Of a stretch of DNA of 64,000 nt, positions 57,265 through 64,000 are shown one piece after another (position 1 is the first letter of the stretch; each line of letters opens with the position of its first letter). The stretch is taken from contig NZ_FOBG01000002.1 in the NCBI RefSeq assembly GCF_900109645.1, positions 62,001 through 126,000 of the forward strand, given 5' to 3'. Under the pieces are notes generated by a model, which was not told the origin of the DNA, ran no database searches, and saw nothing but the letters and a program-made list of their open reading frames with translations. This DNA comes from Duganella sp. CF402. Its GTDB lineage: Bacteria; Pseudomonadota; Gammaproteobacteria; Burkholderiales; Burkholderiaceae_D. A program made the position numbers and the translations under genes.

Positions 57265-58950
57265 TTAGTTCTTGTTGTCCAGCTTGGCTTTCAGCAGTGC
57301 GCCCAGGCTGGTGGTGCCCGAAGCGGCGCTGCTGTCCGAAGCGATGTTTTTCATCGCTTCAGCGGTGTCAGCCGAGTCTTTCGCTTTGATCGACAGCTGG
57401 ATCGAACGTGCTTTACGGTCGATGTTGATCACCAGAGCTTCGACGGAGTCGCCGACTTTCAGGTGGGTGCCAGCATCTTCCACGCGGTCACGCGAGATTT
57501 CCGAAGCGCGCAGGTAGCCTTCAACTTCTTCCGACAGTTGGATCACGGCGCCTTTAGGCTCCACCGATTTCACGGTGCCGGTCACCAGCGAACCTTTGTC
57601 GTTCATGGCGGCGAAGTTGTTGAATGGATCACCTTCCAGTTGCTTCACGCCCAGCGAAACGCGCTCGCGCTCCACGTCGATGGCCAGCACCACGGCTTCC
57701 AGTTCGTCACCTTTCTTGAACTTGCGTACGGCTTCTTCGCCGGACTCGGTCCACGACAGGTCGGACAGGTGTACCAGGCCGTCGATGTTGCCGGCCAGGC
57801 CGATGAACACGCCGAAGTCGGTGATCGATTTGATCGCGCCACGGACTTTATCGCCCTTCTTGTGGGTCACGCCGAAGTCGTCCCAAGGATTGGCTTTGCA
57901 CTGTTTCATGCCCAGCGAGATACGGCGACGCTCTTCGTCGATCTCCAGAACCATCACTTCTACTTCGTCGCCCAGCTGGACCACTTTGTTAGGAGCGACG
58001 TTTTTGTTGGTCCAGTCCATTTCCGACACGTGCACCAGGCCTTCGATGCCTTGTTCAACTTCAACGAACGCACCGTAGTCGGTCAGGTTGGTGACTTTAC
58101 CGAACAGGCGGGTGCCTTGTGGGTAGCGACGCGACAGGCCGGTCCAAGGATCGTCGCCCAGTTGCTTCACGCCCAGCGAAACACGGTTCTTCTCTTGATC
58201 GTATTTCAGGACTTTCGCGGTGATCTCTTGACCCACGGTCAGCACTTCCGATGGGTGACGCACACGACGCCATGCCAGGTCGGTGATGTGCAGCAGGCCG
58301 TCGATGCCGCCCAGATCCACGAACGCGCCGTAGTCGGTGATGTTTTTCACAACGCCGGTCACCACGGTGCCTTCTTTCAGCGTTTCCATCAGTTTCTGAC
58401 GCTCTTCGCCCATCGAAGCTTCGATCACGGCGCGACGCGACAGCACCACGTTGTTACGCTTGCGGTCCAGTTTGATAACTTTGAATTCGAGGGTTTTGCC
58501 TTCGAATGGGGTGGTGTCTTTGACTGGACGGGTGTCCACCAGCGAACCTGGCAGGAAGGCACGGATGCCGTTGGTCAGCACGGTCAGGCCGCCCTTGACT
58601 TTGCCGTTCACGGTGCCGACCACGATCTCGCCCGACTCCATTGCTTTTTCCAGTGCCAGCCACGACGCCAGACGCTTGGCTTTGTCGCGCGACAGGATGG
58701 TATCGCCGAAACCATTTTCCAGCGATTCGATGGCCACGGAAACGAAGTCACCTACTTTGACTTCCAGTTCGCCTTGGTCATTCTTGAATTCTTCAACAGG
58801 GATGAATGCTTCCGATTTCAGGCCGGCGTTGACGATCACGAAGTTGTGATCCAGACGAACGACTTCAGCCGAGATCACTTCGCCCGAACGCATGTCTTGA
58901 CGCGACAGGGATTCTTCGAAGAGGGCTGCAAAACTTTCCATATTAGACAT
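57265..58950 (-). CDS. rpsA: 30S ribosomal protein S1
   Basis: A 561-residue mRNA-binding ribosomal protein with six S1 domains, each about 85 residues apart. Typical cores are GKVKGGLTVLTNGIRAFLPGS, GVVKNITDYGAFVDLGGIDGLLH, GKVTNLTDYGAFVEVEQGIEGLVH and GAIKSITDFGVFIGLAGNIDGLVH. ATG 58950 (MSNMESFAAL) is preferred; the in-frame extension upstream to 59043 runs back into cmk. GGAAA lies upstream. Confidence 0.97.
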   Translation of the reverse strand: MSNMESFAALFEESLSRQDMRSGEVISAEVVRLDHNFVIVNAGLKSEAFIPVEEFKNDQGELEVKVGDFVSVAIESLENGFGDTILSRDKAKRLASWLALEKAMESGEIVVGTVNGKVKGGLTVLTNGIRAFLPGSLVDTRPVKDTTPFEGKTLEFKVIKLDRKRNNVVLSRRAVIEASMGEERQKLMETLKEGTVVTGVVKNITDYGAFVDLGGIDGLLHITDLAWRRVRHPSEVLTVGQEITAKVLKYDQEKNRVSLGVKQLGDDPWTGLSRRYPQGTRLFGKVTNLTDYGAFVEVEQGIEGLVHVSEMDWTNKNVAPNKVVQLGDEVEVMVLEIDEERRRISLGMKQCKANPWDDFGVTHKKGDKVRGAIKSITDFGVFIGLAGNIDGLVHLSDLSWTESGEEAVRKFKKGDELEAVVLAIDVERERVSLGVKQLEGDPFNNFAAMNDKGSLVTGTVKSVEPKGAVIQLSEEVEGYLRASEISRDRVEDAGTHLKVGDSVEALVINIDRKARSIQLSIKAKDSADTAEAMKNIASDSSAASGTTSLGALLKAKLDNKN

Positions 58951-59018
58951 TGTGTTTCCAGGTTGCCAGCAAGGCTCGCGGTATGCGACTTCAACTGGGT
59001 TAGGTTGATAAAGTGGTA

Positions 59019-59687
59019 TTACTTTACGACCGAGGCGTACCATGCCAACACCTGATCGACCGCTTGATCAGCGTTCATTTCAGAGGTGTCGAGCACCAGT
59101 GCGCCTTCCGCTGGGGCCAGCGGCGCGATGGTCCGGTTTGTATCCCGATCGTCCCGCGCCTGCAAATCCACCAGTAGGTCTTGCATATTAGCAGAAAATC
59201 CCTTGTCGATCAATTGCTTATAGCGGCGCTCGGCGCGGGCCTGGACCGAGGCCGTCAAAAACACCTTGAGCGCGGCGTGCGGGAAGATCACCGAGCCCAT
59301 GTCGCGGCCATCCGCCACCAGCCCCGGCGCCTTGCGGAAACCCAGCTGCAGCCCCACCAGCGCGTGGCGCACGGCCGGGAACGTGGCGATCTTGGAGGCG
59401 GTGTTGCCGACCTCTTCGGCGCGGATGGCGTCACTGACGTTTTCCTGCGACAAGATGATGTCGCCGCCCTGGAAACTGCACTGCAAGTGTTCGGCCAGCT
59501 TGGCCAGCGCGTGCTCGTCGGTCAGATCGGTGCCGCGGCGCAAGGCCGACAGCGCGGTCAAACGGTACAGGGCGCCCGAGTCCAGGTAATGGAAGCCGAG
59601 CTTATCGGCAACGCGATGTGCGACCGTGCCCTTGCCGGATGCGGTAGGGCCGTCGATGGTGATGACTGGAATCTGGGATGTTGGCAT
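59019..59687 (-). CDS. cmk: Cytidylate kinase
   Basis: A 222-residue kinase making CDP/dCDP. P-loop DGPTASGKGTVAHRVA is at about 9-24, HYLDSGALYRL, VADGRDMGSVIFPHA and RAERRYKQL follow. It lies six bases after aroA within the long aromatic-amino-acid/translation operon. Confidence 0.97.
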   Translation of the reverse strand: MPTSQIPVITIDGPTASGKGTVAHRVADKLGFHYLDSGALYRLTALSALRRGTDLTDEHALAKLAEHLQCSFQGGDIILSQENVSDAIRAEEVGNTASKIATFPAVRHALVGLQLGFRKAPGLVADGRDMGSVIFPHAALKVFLTASVQARAERRYKQLIDKGFSANMQDLLVDLQARDDRDTNRTIAPLAPAEGALVLDTSEMNADQAVDQVLAWYASVVK

Positions 59688-59692
59688 ATTCT

Positions 59693-61009
59693 TTATTTTG
59701 CTATTTCGGCAAACGCCTTGAAGTATTCAGGGAAAGTCTTGTTGACGCATTTAGGATCGTTGATGCGTACCGCCGCGCCCTTGCGCAGCGCGCCGTCCAG
59801 CGCGGTCAGCGAGAAGCACATGGCCATGCGGTGGTCGTCGTAGGTATCAATGGTAGCAGGCGTCAGCGCGGCCGGCGGCGTGACCTTGATGTAGTCCGGC
59901 CCCTCCTCCACGATGGCGCCGACCTTGCGCAGTTCGGCCGCCATCGCGGCGATGCGGTCGGTTTCCTTGACGCGCCAGCTGGCGATATTGCGCAGCGTCG
60001 ACGGGCCGTCGGCGTACAGCGCGGCCACAGCGATGGTCATGGCGGCGTCCGGGATGTGATTGAAATCGGCGTCGATGGCCTTCAGCGGACCATTGGCGCG
60101 CGCCTCGATCCAGTTGTCGCCCATCGTGATCTGCGCGCCCATCTGCTCCAGCGCGGCGGCAAAGCGCACGTCGCCCTGGATCGAATCCTTGCCCACGCCT
60201 TCCACCCGCACCGGGCCGCCGGCAATCGCGCCGGCCGCCAGGAAGTACGACGCCGACGACGCATCGCCCTCGACGTGGATGGTGCCCGGCGACTGGTAGA
60301 CCTGGCCCGGCTGGATGGTGAACGACTCCCAGCCGTTCTGCTCGACCTTGACGCCAAAGCGGCGGATCAGGTTCAGCGTGATCTCGATGTACGGCTTGGA
60401 AATCAGCTCGCCGATGACGTCGATGGTGATCGCGTGGTCCTTGGCCATCAACGGCGCCACCATCAGCAGCGCGGTCAGGAACTGGCTCGACACGTCACCG
60501 CGCACCGACAGGCGCTCGGTGGTGATCTTGCCCCGCTTGATGTGCAGCGGCGGGAAGCCCGGATTGCCGGTGTATTCGACATTGGTGCCGGCGGCGTTGA
60601 GGGCGTCGACCAGATCGCCGATCGGGCGCTCGTGCATGCGCGGCACACCGTGCAGCGTGTAGTCGCCGCCGATCACGGCCAGCGCGGCGGTCAGCGGGCG
60701 GATCGCGGTGCCGGCGTTGCCCATGAACAGATCGGCCGACTTATTCGGCAGCACGCCGGCCACGCCGGTGACGTGGTGGACAGTGCCGGCGGCGGTTTTC
60801 TCTTCGGTCCATTGGACGCCGAGGGCGCGCAGCGCGGCCAGCATCACGGCGGTGTCGTCGGAGGCCAGCAGGTCAACGATGGCCACCTGCCCTTGCGACA
60901 GCGCCGACAGCAGCAGGATGCGATTGGAGATGGACTTGGAGCCCGGCAGGCGCACCGCGCCTTCAACGTGGGCGACCGTTTGCAGGTCGAGGAATTCGTG
61001 GGTAGTCAT
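59693..61009 (-). CDS. aroA: 3-phosphoshikimate 1-carboxyvinyltransferase (EPSP synthase)
   Basis: A 438-residue shikimate-pathway enzyme. Signatures are VRLPGSKSISNRILLLSAL, FMGNAGTAIRPLTAALA (glyphosate-contact region with Gly and Ala as in class I enzymes), RGDVSSQFLTALL and VKETDRIAAMAAELRKVGA. ATG 61009 immediately follows the tyrA stop. Confidence 0.97.
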   Translation of the reverse strand: MTTHEFLDLQTVAHVEGAVRLPGSKSISNRILLLSALSQGQVAIVDLLASDDTAVMLAALRALGVQWTEEKTAAGTVHHVTGVAGVLPNKSADLFMGNAGTAIRPLTAALAVIGGDYTLHGVPRMHERPIGDLVDALNAAGTNVEYTGNPGFPPLHIKRGKITTERLSVRGDVSSQFLTALLMVAPLMAKDHAITIDVIGELISKPYIEITLNLIRRFGVKVEQNGWESFTIQPGQVYQSPGTIHVEGDASSASYFLAAGAIAGGPVRVEGVGKDSIQGDVRFAAALEQMGAQITMGDNWIEARANGPLKAIDADFNHIPDAAMTIAVAALYADGPSTLRNIASWRVKETDRIAAMAAELRKVGAIVEEGPDYIKVTPPAALTPATIDTYDDHRMAMCFSLTALDGALRKGAAVRINDPKCVNKTFPEYFKAFAEIAK

Positions 61010-61010
61010 A

Positions 61011-61928
61011 TTAGTCTGCTTTATCTTGCGATGGCGGCGCTTCGGCCGTTTCAATCGCGGTTATCCATTGGTGGCGGGCGTGCTGGGCGTTGCTGTAGAC
61101 GCGCTCCAAACCGGCGCCGTCGCCGGAGGCCAGTTGCGCGCGCAGTGCGGTCAGTTGCGCCATGTAGGCATCCAGTTCCACCAGCAGGGCCGATTGGTTG
61201 GCCAGGCTGATGTCGCGCCACATCTCCGGCGACGAGCCGGCGATGCGGGTGAAGTCGCGGAAACCGCTGGCGGCGTACTGGAACAGCAGGTCGGCGTGCG
61301 GTTTCCTGGCGATGTCGTCCACCAGCGCGTAGGCCAGCAGGTGCGGCAGATGGCTCACCGCAGCGAAGACCTTGTCGTGCTCCTCTGGCGTCAGGCGGTG
61401 GATGATGGCGTCGCAGGCGCGCCATGCGGCCGCCACGCGTTCCACGTCAGCCTCCGTATTCTCGGCCAGCGCGGTGATCACCACCTTCTTGCCGACATAC
61501 AGATTGTCGATGGCCGCATCCGGGCCGTTGGTTTCGCGGCCGGCGATCGGATGGCCCGGCACGAACTGCGCGACCTTGTCGCCCAGTGCACGGCGCGCGG
61601 CAGCCACCACGTCGGACTTGGTGCTGCCCGCATCGGTCACCACCGTGCCGGCTTGCAGATGCGGCGCAATCGCCGCCAGGATCGTCTCGGTCTGCGCCAC
61701 CGGTGCGGCCAGCAGCACCAGCTCCGCGCCTTGCAGCGCCTCGGCTAGCGAGGCCTGTTCGCCAGCGACGCCGATGGCGTCAACGATGCCCAGCTCCAGC
61801 GCGCGCGCCATCGATGCGGCCGAGCGGCCGACACCAACGATCTGCCGCACGGCGCCAGCCTTCTTCAGCGAGCGCGCGAACGAGCCGCCGATCAGGCCTA
61901 CGCCAAAAATAACGACTTTGTTCAGCAT
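61011..61928 (-). CDS. tyrA: Prephenate dehydrogenase
   Basis: A 305-residue NAD-dependent enzyme of tyrosine synthesis. It begins VIFGVGLIGGSFARSLKKAG (Rossmann motif), then DAGSTKSDVV, FVPGHPIAGRETNGPDAA and LPHLLAYALVDDIA. ATG 61928 overlaps the hisC stop in TAATG, giving translational coupling. Confidence 0.96.
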   Translation of the reverse strand: MLNKVVIFGVGLIGGSFARSLKKAGAVRQIVGVGRSAASMARALELGIVDAIGVAGEQASLAEALQGAELVLLAAPVAQTETILAAIAPHLQAGTVVTDAGSTKSDVVAAARRALGDKVAQFVPGHPIAGRETNGPDAAIDNLYVGKKVVITALAENTEADVERVAAAWRACDAIIHRLTPEEHDKVFAAVSHLPHLLAYALVDDIARKPHADLLFQYAASGFRDFTRIAGSSPEMWRDISLANQSALLVELDAYMAQLTALRAQLASGDGAGLERVYSNAQHARHQWITAIETAEAPPSQDKAD

Positions 61929-63040
61929 TACTCCGCCAATGCTTTCGCCAACGCCGCGATGAAGACCGCATTCTCCTGCGGCAGGCCGATGGAAATACGC
62001 AGCCACTCCGGCAGGCCGTAGTTGCCGACCGGGCGCACAATCACGCCCTGCTTCAGCAGCGACAAGTTCACGCGCGCGCCAGCACCAGCATCGCTGCCCA
62101 CTTTCACCAGCACGAAGTTACCGTAGGACGGCACATACTCAAGGCCCATCTGCTCGAACGCTTCCACAAACTGCTGGTAGCCAGCCGCATTATTGGCCGC
62201 GCTCTGCGCCAGGAATTCCTTGTCGTTCAGCGCCGCAATGGCCGCTGCCTGCGCCAGCGAGTTCACATTGAACGGCTGGCGAATACGGTTCATCAGATCC
62301 GTCAACGCCGGCTGCGCAATCGCGAAGCCCACGCGCAGGCCTGCCAAACCGTACGCTTTCGAGAAGGTACGCGATACCAGCAGGTTAGGATACTTCTTCA
62401 CCCATTCCGCCGACTCGAACTGATGCTCGGCCGCGAGGAATTCGTTGTAAGCCTCATCCAGCACCACCACCACGTGCGCCGGCACCTTGGCGATGAACGC
62501 CTCGATCTCCGCCGCCGGGATAAACGTGCCGGTCGGGTTGTTCGGATTGGCGACGAACACCAGACGCGTATCGTCGCGAATCGCCGCCAGCATCGCCGGC
62601 AGGTCGTGGCCGTGCGCCTTGGCCGGCACCACGATGTGCTGCGCGCCGACGCCCTGCGTCGCCAGCGCATACACCGCAAACGAATACTGCGCATACACGA
62701 TCGACTGGCCGCGCTCCACAAATGCATGCGCGGCGATTTCCAGAATGTCGTTGGAGCCGTTGCCCAGCGTGATCCAGTCAGCCGGCACGTCGTAGCGCTT
62801 GGCCAGCGCGCCTTTCAGATCGAAGCCGTTGGCGTCCGGGTAGCGACCCAGTTCCGCCACTGCCTCGGTCATGGCCTGCCTGGCCGATTCCGGCACGCCG
62901 AACGGATTCTCGTTCGATGCCAGCTTCACAATGCTCGCCTCATCAAGGCCGAATTCGCGCGCAACTTCCGAAATTGGTTTGCCTGCCTGGTATGGTGCGA
63001 TGGCGCGGACGTATTCCGGGCCGTAGTTCTTGCTGCTCAT
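61928..63040 (-). CDS. hisC: Histidinol-phosphate aminotransferase
   Basis: A 370-residue class II PLP aminotransferase. LASNENPFGVPESARQAM, GNGSNDILEIAAHAFV, NPNNPTGTF and the PLP Lys in SRTFSKAYGLAGLRVGFA are diagnostic. In this pheA-hisC-tyrA order the enzyme probably also serves as aromatic aminotransferase. It lies 17 bases after pheA. Confidence 0.96.
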   Translation of the reverse strand: MSSKNYGPEYVRAIAPYQAGKPISEVAREFGLDEASIVKLASNENPFGVPESARQAMTEAVAELGRYPDANGFDLKGALAKRYDVPADWITLGNGSNDILEIAAHAFVERGQSIVYAQYSFAVYALATQGVGAQHIVVPAKAHGHDLPAMLAAIRDDTRLVFVANPNNPTGTFIPAAEIEAFIAKVPAHVVVVLDEAYNEFLAAEHQFESAEWVKKYPNLLVSRTFSKAYGLAGLRVGFAIAQPALTDLMNRIRQPFNVNSLAQAAAIAALNDKEFLAQSAANNAAGYQQFVEAFEQMGLEYVPSYGNFVLVKVGSDAGAGARVNLSLLKQGVIVRPVGNYGLPEWLRISIGLPQENAVFIAALAKALAE

Positions 63041-63057
63041 GTTCTCTCTCTTCGAAA

Positions 63058-64000
63058 TCAGGTCAGGCTGACCGGGTAGGAACCCAGCACCTTGAAGAAT
63101 GCGGCATTGCCTTGCAGCTCATCGAGCGCCTTGGCAACGGCGGGATCCTGCACATGGCCTTCGACGTCGACGTAGAAGTAGTACTCCCACGTGCCGGTGC
63201 GCGCCGGACGCGACTCAAAGCGCGTCATCGATACGCCGTGCTGCGCCAGCGACCCAAGCAGGCGATAGATCGAGCCCGCCTTGTGCGGCGCCGCCAGCGC
63301 CAGCGAGGTGCGATCCTCGCCCGACGGGCCGGCCTGCAGCGAGCCAATCACGGCAAAGCGCGTGCGGTTCGACGGGTCGTCCTGAATATTGGCCTTGACC
63401 GTGCCCAGGCTGTAACGCACGCCGGCGCGCTCGCCGGCGATGGCCGCCAGCGTGTGATCGTCACGCGCCATGCGCGCCGCCTCGGCATTCGACGACACCG
63501 CGCGGCGCTCCAGGTCCGGATAGTTATTGTTCAACCAGATCTGGCACTGCGCCAACGCCTGCGCGTGGGCGCAGATGGCGGTGATGCCTTCCATATTGCC
63601 GGTGCCGGTCAACAGGCTGTGACGCACGGCGATGGAGACCTCGCCGCTGATGGTCAGCGGCGTATGCAGCAGCAGGTCCAGCGTGCGGCCGATGGCGCCT
63701 TCGGTCGAATTCTCGACCGGCACCACGCCGAATTCCGCCGTCCCCGCCTCGGTGGCGCGGAACACTTCATCGATCGAGGAGCAAGGCAGCACATCGACGG
63801 CGGTGCCGAACTGCTGGTACACCGCCTGCTCGCTGTAGGTGCCGGCCGGGCCGAGGAAGGCCACGGTCACGCGCTTCTCCAGCGAACGGCAGGCGGACAT
63901 GATTTCGCGCCAGATGGTTTGCAGCTCGCTGTTGCCCATCGGACCGGGATTGCGATCCGCCACGCCGCGCAGCACTTGCGCTTCGCGTTCAGGGCGGAAC
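63058..64000 (-). CDS. pheA: Chorismate mutase / prephenate dehydratase (P-protein), N-terminus outside window
   Basis: Bifunctional enzyme of phenylalanine synthesis. The open frame enters from the right edge with FRPEREAQVLRGV and NPGPMGNSELQTIWREIMSACRSLE, the end of the chorismate mutase helix bundle. The dehydratase domain follows (VAFLGPAGTYSEQA, VVPVENSTEGAIGRTLDLLL, NRTRFAVIG). The C-terminal ACT domain closes it (SLALAAPHKAGSIYRLLGSLAQHGVSMTRFESRP is the effector site). About 314 codons are visible. Confidence 0.96.
   Translation of the reverse strand, partial: FRPEREAQVLRGVADRNPGPMGNSELQTIWREIMSACRSLEKRVTVAFLGPAGTYSEQAVYQQFGTAVDVLPCSSIDEVFRATEAGTAEFGVVPVENSTEGAIGRTLDLLLHTPLTISGEVSIAVRHSLLTGTGNMEGITAICAHAQALAQCQIWLNNNYPDLERRAVSSNAEAARMARDDHTLAAIAGERAGVRYSLGTVKANIQDDPSNRTRFAVIGSLQAGPSGEDRTSLALAAPHKAGSIYRLLGSLAQHGVSMTRFESRPARTGTWEYYFYVDVEGHVQDPAVAKALDELQGNAAFFKVLGSYPVSLT

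Noticed and set aside
57463..59055. 530-codon plus-strand frame over rpsA
   Set aside because: Antisense to ribosomal protein S1, with no recognisable domain.

Overview
The window looks like chromosomal DNA of a GC-rich betaproteobacterium, most likely of the family Oxalobacteraceae (Massilia/Duganella/Janthinobacterium group). This is inferred from gene order and protein families, not from a database search. The clues are the run pheA-hisC-tyrA-aroA-cmk-rpsA-ihfB-lapA-lapB on the right, the exbB-exbD-lpxK-Trm112-kdsB-adk run on the left, a PEP-CTERM protein, a DUF4148 protein and a small CI-like protein upstream of cysM. No rRNA, tRNA, CRISPR array, prophage or transposase was seen. Most genes are housekeeping or ordinary accessory genes, tightly packed; several convergent pairs share stop-codon bases.

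Left part (1-18 kb): a partial gamma-glutamyltransferase, a small membrane transporter and an SDR dehydrogenase with a perfect 16-bp palindrome in its promoter; a PEP-CTERM protein with HAF-like repeats; a YjjG-type phosphatase; a broken OsmC-like gene; a proton-pumping pyrophosphatase; adk; then the kdsB/Trm112/lpxK/exbD/exbB lipid A-KDO and TolQR/ExbBD operon. Between exbB and xseA lies the most unusual stretch: about 1 kb without a gene, holding six copies of a two-part module. Each module is a DnaA-box-like TGTGGAYAA followed, 44-45 bases later, by TTGATTTGTAAGGG-like sequence. Next come xseA, glucokinase divergent from a LacI-type regulator with palindromic operators, sodB, an FkbM methyltransferase and a LysR regulator.

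Middle part (18-44 kb): an aromatic-acid/drug efflux locus (outer-membrane factor, MarR, FUSC/AaeB-like pump, DUF1656 and HlyD proteins, LysR); an SDR and DsbA; a cobalamin uptake pair (btuB and a BtuF-like binding protein) behind a compact cobalamin riboswitch; a DODA-type dioxygenase; YlqF GTPase; an OPT transporter; a secreted S9 peptidase whose ribosome-binding site lies in a perfect 15-bp hairpin; a zinc alcohol dehydrogenase; an HDAC-like deacetylase; a MoxR-DUF58-transglutaminase operon; and MltB.

Right part (44-64 kb): a small CI/Cro-like protein, cysM, an FAD oxidoreductase fused to a cyclic-nucleotide-binding domain, a less GC-rich pair of hypothetical genes (HEAT repeats; RAMA/DUF2924-like domain), an MBL-fold/M28 peptidase pair, ComEA-like HhH protein, heptose kinase, UDP-glucose dehydrogenase, lapB-lapA, ihfB, rpsA, cmk, aroA, tyrA, hisC and partial pheA. 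The right-hand genes mainly serve envelope polysaccharide supply, LPS control and aromatic amino acid synthesis. A roughly 100-bp palindromic dispersed repeat occurs twice (31.3 kb and 55.2 kb).
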